Source: Calocera cornea HHB12733
Taxonomy: Eukaryota > Basidiomycota > Dacrymycetes > Dacrymycetales > Dacrymycetaceae
Direction of reading: 5' to 3'
DNA: 64,000 nucleotides
NCBI GenBank assembly: GCA_001632435.1
Contig: KV423965.1
Location: 117,459-181,458, forward strand
Both the position numbers and the translations under genes were made by a program. Below are positions 34,501 through 45,160 of this stretch, piece by piece. The notes beneath the pieces were generated by a model. That model was not told where the DNA came from. It saw only the letters and a list, made by a program, of their open reading frames with translations, and ran no database searches. How positions within the stretch are numbered: position 1 is the stretch's first letter; every line of letters begins with the position of its first letter.

Positions 34501-34619
34501 ACCATGACCCACCGCTGTCGCAGAGCGAGCGCCAAGCGCATGAGAGTGCTGCCAGGAAGCGGAAGAGGGAGGCGAGCCAGGCGGACATGGTTGCGCTCAA
34601 GAAGCAGAAGACGGAATAA
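31588..34619 (+). CDS. Orphan 916-residue protein with Cys-rich module and basic tail
   Basis: Seven exons close in frame: 31588-31821, 31875-32016, 32047-32327, 32376-33167, 33220-34134, 34184-34349 and 34399-34619 (2751 bases). The N-terminal 450 residues are ordered, Trp-rich and helical (LTWWFALRPAGNIL, WEATSSYRTSYIQECLYIAF). An acidic disordered linker follows, then a region with KTYKNNETLKSY. Residues 796-841 hold CQTC, then HPCSVC, HTC and WC, a likely zinc-binding module. The C-terminus is basic (RKRKREAS, LKKQK), a probable nuclear signal. One intron is GC-AG (GAG/GCAAGT at 34135). Another (32017-32046) is only 30 bases; if it is not spliced, TGA at 32036 ends the frame. No known transposase signature is recognised. 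Being the only partner of the helicase inside the repeats, it is the best candidate for the end-binding or recombinase protein, by inference. Confidence 0.7.
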
Positions 34620-34734
34620 AGAGAAGCATGTGCGACAAGTAGCCTAACAATGACCGTGCTTAATAGAACACATGTTCGACTGTATACATACCGTTTCTCG
34701 TGGGCCCGGACCGACTGGTGGGTATTCGAAGATG

Positions 34735-35011
34735 TTACTGACCGAATTGACGTCAATAGCGGAATGTTTCTGCTATTCGTCGCGCCGCGACAGACCATCC
34801 GAATCGGCAGGATGGGCGCAGGTGCAGATTAATATGAGCTTCTCCTCAGTGCCGAGCTCAGCTGAATAGCGGAATGTTTCCGCTATTGGTTGCGCCGCGA
34901 CAGGTAGTCCGTTGTGGCACGATGGGCGCAGGCGGACATTCATGAGATTTTCTCACCGCCGCCGACTTTAGGGGAATAGCGGAATGTTTCCGCTATTCAG
35001 CGGGCGGCGAT
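34735..35011 (-). repeat. Right terminal inverted repeat with three hairpins
   Basis: Reverse complement of the left repeat. Hairpins at 34754-34778, 34864-34887 and 34974-34998 have spacing 110 and 110. The stretch CCTGCGCCCATCGTGCC and its continuation to the neighbouring hairpin is almost identical in both ends. Confidence 0.85.
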
Positions 35012-35297
35012 AGACTCGGCGTATTGTCTCTGCTGACTGCTTGCGCTGAGACACCGTGTATGAAGTCAGAACGAGTGTAAACAGCGACAGCAAGATCCTT
35101 GATCTTGCGCACTGTGGGTTATCGGTGCTGGACATGCACAATGGATTCAACGGATCTCGTGCCCGTTTCTACTTTACACTTTTTAATACAGGTTACGATA
35201 GGGATGAAGCAAGACGTTGAAGCCGTCGGACGGGTATCTCCTTGTCCTGATCTTGGCAATCCTGTAGGGAGTTGGACAGCATGATATCATCGGCAGC

Positions 35298-36790
35298 TCA
35301 CGTATATGCAATCTGGCTACATCCTACGTCAACAGAAGGCTGAGAAGGCAAAAAGCTACTCACCAGTCCACAAGAAAATACAGTGACGGTCACGCTGATA
35401 CCGATGTAAGGGCTGGACGGGGCAGCCTTGACTGGGTGGTGATGATGTCCCAGTTTTCCTGTCCGTCTGCATGGTCTTGATACCTTGGAATAAGAAGTGA
35501 GAAGCCGCAGAGAAAAACGATTGATCGAGTCCTCACCAGTTTCGGAGGTCGGTTTGTACAGGATCAGCATCGTCATAATGAACAGCAGTTTCACCTGATC
35601 TAGTACGCAGACAGGGTCCAAGGGAGAAGTCGGTTACGACTCCCTTGACCGCAACCACCTTCCCCTTGCGCGCGAGAAACTGTTCCCCAAATCCATCGAA
35701 CGCGCGAAGCTGAATCCAAGCACAAGATTTATCAACCAGCCAAATTCCACCAGGTGGTATAGAAGGCTTCTGTGTGATGGATCAGCAAGAGGCGATATAA
35801 TGAGCCAGTGTTGCCCACATGAGAATGATTGGTCCTGTCCTGAGCTTCATTGTGTTTCGATGCCTTCCTGCTTCTGATCGGAACATCTCCCGGATCCCCC
35901 ACAATACCCAATATATCTGAGGCTTGGCGTTAACCATGATCCTACCAGTATACCAAAATGACGGACCGACTGACTGGCCCTTCTGCATGTGTTTGATACT
36001 GTCGATCGGCTTGAAGGAAAAGTAGACCAGGGGAATGTTTGGACTGTTAGCGAGCTGAACCATTGGTCAGTGCTGTGTTGATGGGTCCTAAGACAGGCGT
36101 ACTGTCTTGAACTTGGTTTTGCCATCACAAAGCAAACGAAAGTTGTCTCTGTTCCCACGGTTGGAGGGTCCTGCGATATCGAGGACAGTTGCGCCCCAAA
36201 GGAGATAAATCTAAAACGGGTGAAGGATCAAGAATATTTCACGGGTAAGGAACTAGAAATGCGCACGCCGTTCAACGTGAGATTCTCTCCGATATCCGCA
36301 GCCTCGTCGCAAGCCATGGCGATCATCTCCCCCTTGGGGAGAGTCAGCAGTAGATTTGAGACAGACGAGATGACCGCACAGTTGAATCATGCACGACTAG
36401 CTGCAGAGTCTCCTTCGTCACCCGTGTCGATCTATTCCGCCATCGGCCTCGTGGACTAATCTTCGTGACGCGTACGACGGTGCAAAACCTAGGAGTGTCA
36501 GCATTCAAGCCCAACGGACCTGTCCTTACGTACTGTTCCGAAGCCGGGGAAAGACGGGCGATGGTTGTGTAGTCCAAGCGGGGAAATTGTCCAATATACT
36601 GTGGCGAGGCGACTGGGGGGCGATACGCCGGAAGGTCCTGGGGTGGGAATACATCTTCATGCCGCCAAGGCTCGGGGTGACCAAGAACGGGTCCAGGTGG
36701 ACCAATGAGTTCGAGCTCCAGCACAGTGAGAATGCTGGCTGCAGGTTGAGCACGATCGAAAACGGGTAGCAGTATATATGCTTACATGCA
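35298..36790 (-). CDS. Hypothetical protein, exon structure unresolved
   Basis: Several minus-strand stretches have protein character: LGHPEPWRHEDVFPPQDLPAY near 36660-36600, EMIAMACDEAADIGENLTL near 36330-36280, IYLLWGATVLDIAGPSNRG near 36200-36140, NSPNIPLVYFSFKPIDSIK near 36050-35990, WIQLRAFDGFGEQFL near 35720-35680, and a C-terminal hydrophobic segment ending at 35298. GT..AG introns of about 50-70 bases fit between several. The start could not be fixed: candidate upstream exons (36782-37072) do not join in frame. No family is recognised. It lies 287 bases from the right end of the helicase element. Confidence 0.4.
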
Positions 36791-38514
36791 GCCGGTCACA
36801 GGCGACACTTTCCTCGATACTGAGGAGAGCTTCACTAAAACTCCATCGTACGGGCGCCTCCCACGACTCAAACAGTGAGCTCGTCGACTCAACCGAGTGC
36901 GTATGTAGTTGCTGCCGTCGCTTAGAAAACACCTACCCGGGCTAGTCAGTTTGGAGACCACTACACAGCGCAGACACGACTCACAAGTCATCCGATGGGA
37001 ATATAAGACGTCCTGATGGACCTCGAGCTCTGACGAGGCACAACAATTGGAATATACACTGATGGATCTCATTGTCTTGCAGAAGGCGGAAGCAGCCTCG
37101 ATGAGTGAGTGGAGCGTGAGACATAAATTCGATCTGAATCAGGGGGGAGTGGTCGTCCCAATGGAAGATTCGGCGCGCGATCGGCTGGCGCCACCTGACT
37201 CAGCCGACGGGACCCCCGCCGCGTTTCGTAAGCTTCCTTGATGGACCCCAGAGGTCGCGAAGGCCGTGCTAACCGTACCGATGGAATTGGAAACAAAAAT
37301 AAGGTGCTACATATATCAAAGAATATGTGCGTGTATATGCAATCAAGCAACGAATATAATGTGGAAAAGAGCATAACTAGGAATAGGGGGATTTGAGAAG
37401 TGGAAATTTCGAGTAGATCGGCAGGAGATGGAAGAATGCCGAAGCCGGGATGATTGAGTGCGGCAAGGCTCGTGGAGAGCGACTGCGCCATCGCGGATGC
37501 TGCAGGACCCGTGAGGGACGACTGATGCCTCAATGAGGACACTGTCAGAAGACTGACGACACGTGTATTTTGAATGCCCCGCTCCGTCAGTGAGGTTTTG
37601 TCCCAAACGTTACCTCATACGCGTTCAATCCCTGCCATACTATCTCCTGGTCACCACTCCCCTCTCACACCCATTTTCCCACACCCTTACGGCCGCGAAA
37701 CTCGTACAATGGCAGCATGTCTTCCCTCGGCGCCGTTCTCCACTGTCGTAAGTAGTGCCAAGGTGATGAGAACGCGGCACAGGTCGATGGCGAGTCCCAA
37801 GTCCCACGGCTAGACCGCTGGTGACAGGTGGCACAACAGACCTGATGAGCACCGAACTTCGCCTACCAGATTGGACTGTTTGAGGAGATGTCGGCGGTAC
37901 AGAAGCGAGTCTGTAGTTCGAGTTCGGGGAGACGGGGGGCATTGATGGGGCCGTAGACGCGGCACGCTCGGGGAGTTGTGTGGTTCTGTGCATAGTGCGT
38001 TTCTGCGTCTTCATCCATGGTATCAGATTTGCGCTGACACGGCTTTTGTGGCAGTGGATAATATGCCTTCCACGCGAGGGTGATTCACACGAAGCTTGTA
38101 CTTCAACAAATGTGTCTGCTACCGATACAAGATGCTCTGGCTTGTCGGCCGGTGTAACCCTACGGCTACTAGCTGCTCTCACTCATATCTGCCAATATGC
38201 CACGTATTCTTGTCAAAGGGGACATCAGGGCCTACTGCTGAGAGGCGGAAGTCTTAGAGGTGTGAACGAGGCCGTGGGAGGGCTGAGACGGCTTACGTCG
38301 GTGGGGTAGTGCTTTGGGGAGCAGAGGAAAGTGCAGGGGACGAGGGTTGAAGAGGCGGCCAGGGACGAGGGTCGGCGACGTTGTCTGTTCCGCCACCGTA
38401 TAGAGAAGCGTGCCCAATACACAGCGGAAGCGACATACTGCAGATCCGTAGAAATCTGCTGATAGTCTAGTCATTAATATACCGTAATATGGCTTGAATA
38501 CGCACGGCAGGACC
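36791..38514. other. No confident gene
   Basis: Minus-strand frames at 37069-37542 and 37640-38182 are Ser/Pro/Arg-rich without recognisable domains. One has a hydrophobic run (PLFLVMLFSTLYSLLDCIY). A real but undetermined gene is possible. Confidence 0.35.
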
Positions 38515-39995
38515 TCACACGCGGTCAGTGTCGGTGCTTGTCCTGCGTGGGGGAGAATGGAGGCTAATCATGGAGGGAGACGGTGCCATGGTCGGTATGT
38601 CCCAATTGTCCAAGCTCATGGCCGCCTCCCGAAGGTTCAAGATGATACGACCGGGAAGAACTGCTTTGGAGGCCGCGTAGAACATGGTGAATGCGTTGGC
38701 CCATACTGGCTATACGAGATGTCAGATCACCAATAAGCTAGTGAAGAATATGCGGCGCGGGTATCGTTACGTACCTGTCCGGTGTGCAGCAACACGAGTG
38801 CGGTGATCGCAATTCCTGGCTGGCAGTTCAGAACAGAAGAGTTTCCCGATGTCCAGTCTCTCACCCGAATATACAAAAGAAACGAGAAATGCTGAGACAA
38901 TCGTGTCAGAACCTTGGCCATACACGCCCAATGCGAGGCGTACCGTCTCGATATAAAACTGTCAAGAGGTTTGCAAATGATTTGTTTCTCCCTTGTTATA
39001 CGCTATCAGCCTGATTTCTTTTCGTTTCGGAGATATGCTCTCACAATGTATTGCTCCTCGAATCAGCGTCAGGTACAGATACACTATCTTGACATCAGCA
39101 GTGAGAGAAAAAGCGGTGACTTGGTCAGCGACTTACAGGTTTCGGAGACTGTCCAAGCGATATAGCTGTTTGTGAGCTGCGCTCCTGTGCCGTCCGCAAT
39201 CCAAATGCATCCTGCTAATCCAAATCCAGGGGAATCACTTGCATCCCGAAGATATCGTCGATGAGGAATGGTGGGGAGTTGCAAAGAGTCCGATTCCTCC
39301 ACGGACAGAGCCGAATGAGTGTAGAATGTACAGACGATGATGGCTTCACACCACAGGAGGACGAGCAGGACGGCGACCCCTCGCCTCCTATCCCATAGAG
39401 CCCACGTCCTCAACGCTATGACTGTTTCGGACAGTGCGCCTTGGATGATTATCATATCTGTCGAAGAATACCATTAAGATCCACGGTGAAACGGCCCTCT
39501 TCGGGGTTTCTCACATTGGGAACCGTAGAGAAACCGTGTGCATAGAGCCTCACTAGGAGCTTGCACAAGCATTTCTAAGAATTGTGCAGAAATCAGTGAT
39601 TATCGAGAGTGATCCTCCCGGAACGTACGGATTAGTAGAAGTGGGAAGTAAACGAAAGGCAGGTACCGGACAATGAGGAATAGAGCTGTTCCAGGCGTCC
39701 ATTTGGCCCGCCACACGAGCTGGACTTCAGCACGGAGGGTGAGAGTATAGTCGTAGACCTGTGAGAGCGACTCAGAGGTGCCCTTGTCGGAGACGAGCGT
39801 CTTACTGCGAAGGCAAGGCTGGCAACTGCTTGTTGGACGCCATGAGATGCTAAACGTTTGGAATATTGGGAGCTGACTTGCCAAGTGCTCGCTGAGAGCA
39901 GCATTAGTCCCGTTCCAATGCAATGACACGGAAGGACGTACAACAATAATTCTATCGTTCTGGACCGCCGTCGCCAACTCTGATTCGAGGTCCAT
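38515..39995 (-). CDS. DUF6533 family multi-pass membrane protein (copy 2)
   Basis: Starts MDLESELATAVQNDRIIVV at 39995. Exons then give YDYTLTLRAEVQLVWRAKW, RYLPFVYFPLLL, ALRTWALWDRRRG followed by a hydrophobic helix, GCIWIADGTGAQLTNSYIAW, and the C-terminus AVLPGRIILNLREAAMSLDN, ending at 38515. These match the copy at 1274-2749 position for position, including the N-terminal MDLESELA and the C-terminal helix. About seven transmembrane helices are expected, with unknown function and probably a plasma or internal membrane location. It is in the same orientation as the other two family members in the window. No internal stops were noted in the exons checked. Confidence 0.8.
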
Positions 39996-40855
39996 GCCGT
40001 GCCGCCGAGGGCGGGAACTATTATAACTTCTGCTGGGTCTTATTTATATTGCCCACCATGAGGCGCCCGATGCTGGCCGTCTCACAGCCAACGACTTTCC
40101 GTTGATCGTCGGAAGCGAGAGTGAGTACATCGATTCACGAGCAATGGCACGAACACGGCTGCGAAGACGATGGGGGTTTCGTGTGCAGATCAGAAGGAGA
40201 CAGATCCTGACGTACTGACCAAAATATGAGTCAGCCCCCGGGATCGATATCTCTAGTCGCCGGCGCAGATTACCGGTACCGCCGAACGTGGGCTCGTCAT
40301 AACGGCTCTTCGGCGCGTATGTGAACCCAAGTCAGACATGGCATATCGCTAATAAGGGCTGGCACACAGTTATTAATAAATGGGGTTTCTCGCAGCCAAA
40401 TCGCGGGATTTGAAACTCACGTACCATGCGCCCTGCCGACTCACAGCATGAGCCTCCACCATGTGCCGCCGAACAATCCTTGTACATGATGTACTGCACC
40501 CTTCATATAGATGACTCGGCATTCTCTTGAAGAGAATATATGCCGTTCCTGAGGATGGTAACTACAAAACTGAGAACGGCATGAGACAGTTGCCGATGGT
40601 TACAGTATGATTCCAGTCAGTTGGCAAACGCCGCCTCAACGTTTTCCATTACCTTTCAGGCTCTGGGCGCTGGGCAGCGTTCGTCAAGATTGCAATGCCG
40701 GTGTTTCAGTGAGCCTCTCTTTGATTGAGAGCGCCGTAGGACAGTAGGGCTCTTTGGTGAGGGTAGGGCGGCCCTAGAGGAAGCGGTATCGGAATGCATA
40801 ATGTGCGACGCGTCGACGCGTCGCGTCCAGTCCGCTCTCCTGTCTCTAGCCCACC
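39996..40855. other. Intergenic, divergent promoter region
   Basis: Between two divergent genes. No gene is seen. Holds the ACGCGT pair at 40808-40821. Confidence 0.5.
40808..40821. promoter_or_regulatory. Two ACGCGT (MluI cell-cycle box) motifs
   Basis: ACGCGT occurs at 40808-40813 and 40816-40821, within a palindromic run, 35-48 bases before the ATG of the MCM-binding protein gene. Such boxes bind MBF-type factors that drive G1/S transcription of replication genes in yeasts. Confidence 0.55.
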
Positions 40856-42793
40856 ATGGTCACCGCTGCCCTTTCAGACGCCCTTTCCCATCCCATCCAG
40901 GTAGTCAGAGATCTACAGTCACAGCATGGTCTCTCATCGGCGCCATTCTTGCCCGTGGTGAGAAAGCACTTCCATGACCAATTTGGCAATGGGAACTTGC
41001 AGAAGGTAAGTGAGAGGTCGTGTGAGGCTTGGGTCTAGCAACTAAGCCGTCGCTGCAGGTCCCACCTCTGGACGTACACCATCCAGCCTCATCATACCCG
41101 TCTGGGTCTCTCGTCAGATTTAGAGCCATGGTGCAAGATACGTCCGCATCCCCAGAGATCTACCTACGACACCTCGGGTACGGCCTCGACAGCCTACCTC
41201 AGACAAATGGCTCGACACAAGACACGTTCCGCATGCACACGCTGCAAGATGCTCTGGATTCCGCCGCCAGGGGAGCAGACAAATGGAGAGAGAGGACCGT
41301 ATTTTGGGCAGTGAGCGTGCCGGGAGAGAGCGATTGGGTGGGGAAGTCGCTGGATGGGAATCATCCGGGTGCGTTGCTGCAGCCCGCGAATCGTGAGGTC
41401 ACGCTGACTGTTCCATCCAGTTTCTGCGGAGACACCCACACCCCCGTCATCCAGCATGGCACATAAATTCCCTCTGCCGAACACTGCACATGTCGGTGCA
41501 CTGGTGAAATCGTACGGAACCGCCCAGTTCAAGCCGGCCGTGGTGCACGATTTGGTCGGGATCCTGACCTTCGATCCGAGACTGAATCTGTTGGGTGACG
41601 AGGAAGACGACATCCTCGTCCCTACGGTGCATGTGCTCTTCCAAAACCATGTGCCGACTACGTTAGTCAAGGCTGCATACCCAATGCCCCCTGCACGAAG
41701 TCGGTCGAGCCTGGAGGTCAAGGACGAGATAGTGAGGTGGTTGGCCGAGGGCGCCCTTGGCGGAGACCTGCTTGCGGCAGAGTATGTGCTCATGTGCTGT
41801 ATTGCGAGAGTGTAAGCTCTGTCCACACTTTCGTGCGTGGCTGAAGCTGATCATAATCATAGGCAATCCCGCAATCCGTTCCTCCCACCTCCATCTCTAC
41901 TTTTGTCGCGATTCCAGTCACGATCTGAAAATTCTGCCTCGACCCTGCAACAGCGCCTGGAGATGCTCTTCCCCATCGTCGCCAATCTTCCACTGTCTAT
42001 CAAATACTTGAATGAGGTTCCTTTCGCACCTTCGTCATCTCTCAGAGATGACAGTGAGGAACTTCGCAGTGGAGTGTTGCAGCTGGCTCCGGGCACTGTG
42101 GTCGTCGTTGACGAGCGAAATATTGCAGAAGGAAAGCTGGGAGAGCAAGGTATGTGTGCACCCGAGTGGTCCTAACATGTGGAACTGAGTCGTGTTCAGG
42201 CGTCAGGAACATCGCGACGATGCAGGCAGTCATCACTGGGCAAACGCTTGGATATGCATTCCCGTTCAGCTCCTACGAATTCCCGACGGACCTCTCCTTC
42301 ATCATCCTAGCCTCGGGGTCGAAGAGCCCGTTCTTTAACGTGCGTGTCAATTATCTTCTATCTAGCATCGCCCCTGACCCTTGAATGCAGACCGACATCA
42401 ATGTTCCGCTCCAGGGCGCTGCGTCCTCGCCGTCGCCATCTCAATTATCAGAGGATCAGCTTCTCGAGTATCGTCTCTGGCTGGCTGGTGCCAAATCGCA
42501 AGCGGCATCGAAGAACGCGGTTCCTATCACAGCAGGGATGGCGGAATACATCCAGTCTGAATTTGTGAGAGAGCGAAAGGAGGCGGGAGACCAATCACTA
42601 ACCAGCGATGATCTGAGTTTGCGAATGACTTTGGCGAAGTGCGTGTTTCCTCCCCTCTCAATCTAGTTGTAGTTCTCATTCCATGTCTAGACTGGAAACG
42701 TACCTACGACACGACGCGGAGATCACGAAAGAGGCGTGGGAGCATGTTGTATTGCTGGAGAAGAAGAGGAAGACCAGATTGTCGTCGCTGTGA
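40856..42793 (+). CDS. Mini-chromosome maintenance complex-binding protein
   Basis: Binds MCM3-7 and helps unload or stabilise the replicative helicase and maintain cohesion; acts in the nucleus. Seven exons close in frame: 40856-41005, 41059-41368, 41421-41811, 41863-42149, 42200-42339, 42391-42638 and 42691-42793 (1629 bases, 542 residues), near the size of fission yeast Mcb1 and shorter than the human protein. Diagnostic blocks are FPLPNTAHVGALVKSYG, FKPAVVHDLVGILTFDP, VPTVHVLFQNHVPTT, LLMLFPIV-type RLEMLFPIVANLPLSI and the ending LEKKRKTRLSSL. Introns are 49-53 bases. The start fits the context caccATGG. It is a conventional host gene amid accessory DNA. The paired ACGCGT boxes upstream suggest periodic G1/S expression. 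Confidence 0.88.
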
Positions 42794-43032
42794 TTTACAC
42801 GTCAAAACGATACCGCCCGACGCCTGTCCTAGCTATGTGTACCCCGCTGTCTTAGTAGTTCGGTCGAGATCGGAGTCTCTGCTCGGTTCTGAGGTGATAC
42901 AGTTATCCTTTAGGACGATTCCGTTGATTACAATACTTAAGTTAAAGTCCTTCATACCTACCCAAAGTTCATCACTGATAGTCCCGTAGTTAAAGGAAGA
43001 GTGTCCTTGAAGAGCGGCACTGCAGAAGACGT

Positions 43033-44348
43033 CTAAACGTTGGAGCCTTGAAGGCTTACCTGACTCATGTCATGGCTTTGTCGTCTAGTAGACGGCATTG
43101 ATGGCGGTTTTGGGAGCTCCGGAGCACTGAGATCGAAGCCATTCACCGACATTGATGCTTCCCTCATGTTGAGGATAATGCGCGCAGGTAGTATGGCGAG
43201 GAATGCTCGGTAGATGACGATGAGCCCATATTGGAACGGTGACTATTTGAACATTAGCTTCAGATCATGGGGGACAGGCGTGCATCACTCACATCTGTGA
43301 TTGCAAGTACTAGGTTGGCCGCAACGATCACTACGCACGATAGATTAGGACGGCCTGTGGCGCTTGCCTTTGCTACTGCACCTACTGAACAGACATATTG
43401 ATGCTAAGAATGCATCGCGGTACATGATTGTCATCACTTGAGCAGGATGGTTGCGCACTATAAGCGGTCATCAATATCAGATCAGAGTCGGGATGAGATG
43501 TTTTCACGATGTGTGAATCCTCGGACGACGGTTGCAAGAAAGATCACTGCGGCATGGTCAGCATGGTAGTTGAACGACACGTCAAGACCATCCACCTATT
43601 TGATAACTTCCAAGTGCGATATACATCTTGAATGATGCGTCAGAGCCTCCAACCGTGAAGTGGCATCCAAGGATGGTGGGAGCATCGGCCGGGAGCGGTT
43701 CATCTGACAGCCATCGAGGGTTAGGATAGCGGCCGCTCCTGAGCTGAGATACACTTACAGAGAAACCCGCCTGTCTGATAAAGCGAGAAGTAGTATATAC
43801 TTCCGATCGCCATACCGAGCCATGAGAGCGAGACGAAGACAGCGGCGGTTCTGCTCCGTTCCCAGATCGCCCATGTCCGGAGACCGATCACGCTGTCCGC
43901 GAGAAGGGCGCCTAGCACGCAGCAGGCTATGGGCGGAGTCAGATAGGTTGGGGGAGGGGGAAAGCTTGACATACTGTAGTGCCAGTAGGACGCTACTCGA
44001 CACAGGTTGGTTATTGGTACTGGGAGCGTGACCTCTGCTGGTCGTCAGATGACGACGGGATGCTAGTGCCAGACCCGGACTGACCCAGCAGAATGGCACA
44101 GTGATCCACCCACGGTAGATACCGGAGTACCAGGAAGATGACCTTGCCAAAGTTCCACGGTTGGAACCAGACGTAGTCCACCTCTTGCTGAAAGGTCAAG
44201 CAATAGTCGTATGCCAGCAATGTGAGCGCTACGCATGACCCGATCTGGCAGGTGAGGTGAGCAGGGTCGGTCACACAGTACGCTCGGCACTGACCCGGAT
44301 GTCGTCGATTGACAATGCATAATCCAGAACTTCCGTGGGAGTATCCAT
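43033..44348 (-). CDS. DUF6533 family multi-pass membrane protein (copy 3)
   Basis: Starts MDTPTEVLDYALSIDDIR at 44348. Exons give YDYCLTFQQEVDYVWFQPW, VIFLVLRYLPWVDH, IGLRTWAIWERSR followed by AAVFVSLSWLGMAIG, and C-terminal AILPARIILNMREASMS, ending at 43033. The YDY..EV..VW signature and the ARIILNMRE end place it in the same family as the copies at 1274 and 38515, but it is clearly more diverged. Multi-pass membrane protein of unknown function. Several introns of about 50-60 bases; exact limits in the middle are not fixed. Confidence 0.75.
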
Positions 44349-45160
44349 TCTGTGGCACAGAAGAGGTTGAGTCAAACTGGGCTGAGAGACGGAGAACGTG
44401 CAAGCTGAAGCATACTTGTATTCCAGCCAAAGTCTCACGATACGACACTGCACGTCCAGCACGATGGACACGTTCATCGTGCACGACGTGCATTGAGACT
44501 ATGCGCTGATGAGAAGCACTACTAGCTCGGCGCCTTGTTCGTCCCGGACATAGCACGAATAGACTCAAGCATTGTGCACAGAAGGATTCAACCCGGCCTA
44601 GCGCATCTGCCTGCCGCAGCCGAAGCCGTGGACCAAGATGATCGAAAGAAGATTGAATTCGATGAGGCTGTCCCAGTATGTAGAGCGAGTCATTAACGGC
44701 ATATTACCCGCGAGTATGCCAGAAGCTCTGAAGATAGAGTTGCATGCAGTGTCGGACAAACGAAAGGCTCGCTCGACCCGCAGTGGATGAGCGCCTGTCG
44801 CCGCAGACGATGAACCCTTTACGCGACCGCGGGCGAATGGAGACACAGCCCACGGATCGAGATTGACATTAATGTACATCCAAAGGTTCGGGGTGCGCCA
44901 CAGGTAGCTGGAAAGATCAACATGCTATGTAGTTATGCGAAGGTCGGAAAGGCGGGGAAGACCGGGCGGAACATATGCAGCCAGCAAGGTGAGGAAACAA
45001 CAGGTGGAAGAGGCGTTCGGAGATACTCCCGGCTCCTCGGGAATTAACGCCGAGGCTGGCGCTACGTAAAGGGTCAGCCCCGCATAGTCAGCGCTGCCGC
45101 CGTCCATCTCCAGCGCGCACTCGACGTCGGCCTGTCTGTCCTCGTCGTCGAAGAATCACA
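44349..45160. other. Intergenic
   Basis: No confident gene. A minus-strand frame at 44598-44879 (RVERAFRLSDTACNSIFRAS) has some protein character but no family. Base composition becomes more GC-rich from here on. Confidence 0.4.

Larger units (their letters stand above)
26537..35011. mobile_element. 8.5 kb element with hairpin-bearing inverted terminal repeats, Pif1 helicase and orphan gene
   Basis: Inverted repeats of about 280 bp (26537-26817 and 34735-35011) bound two divergent genes separated by 306 bases: a Pif1-type helicase (27253-31281, minus) and a 916-residue protein (31588-34619, plus). Each repeat holds three spaced hairpins. The outermost matching bases are ATCGCCGC on each end. 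GGCGAT at 26533-26538 and at 35006-35011 could be a 6-bp target duplication, but it overlaps the repeat ends, so this is unsettled. No reverse transcriptase, Rep/HUH nuclease, tyrosine recombinase or DDE triad was recognised inside. The element therefore does not fit Helitrons (which lack long inverted repeats) or standard cut-and-paste families as seen here. Confidence 0.75.

Noticed and set aside
26537..35011. Helitron
   Set aside because: Long inverted terminal repeats are present, and no HUH Rep motif or CTAG-type 3' hairpin end was recognised.
26533..35011. Clear 6-bp target site duplication GGCGAT
   Set aside because: The six bases occur at both ends but overlap the ATCGCCGC terminal match, so they cannot be told from the repeat itself.
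35298..36790. First thought to be a fourth DUF6533 gene from its position
   Set aside because: None of the YDY..EV..VW, RYLP or RIILN motifs are present.
37069..38474. Possible minus-strand gene
   Set aside because: Frames are low-complexity and no set of introns gave a consistent protein; left as unassigned.
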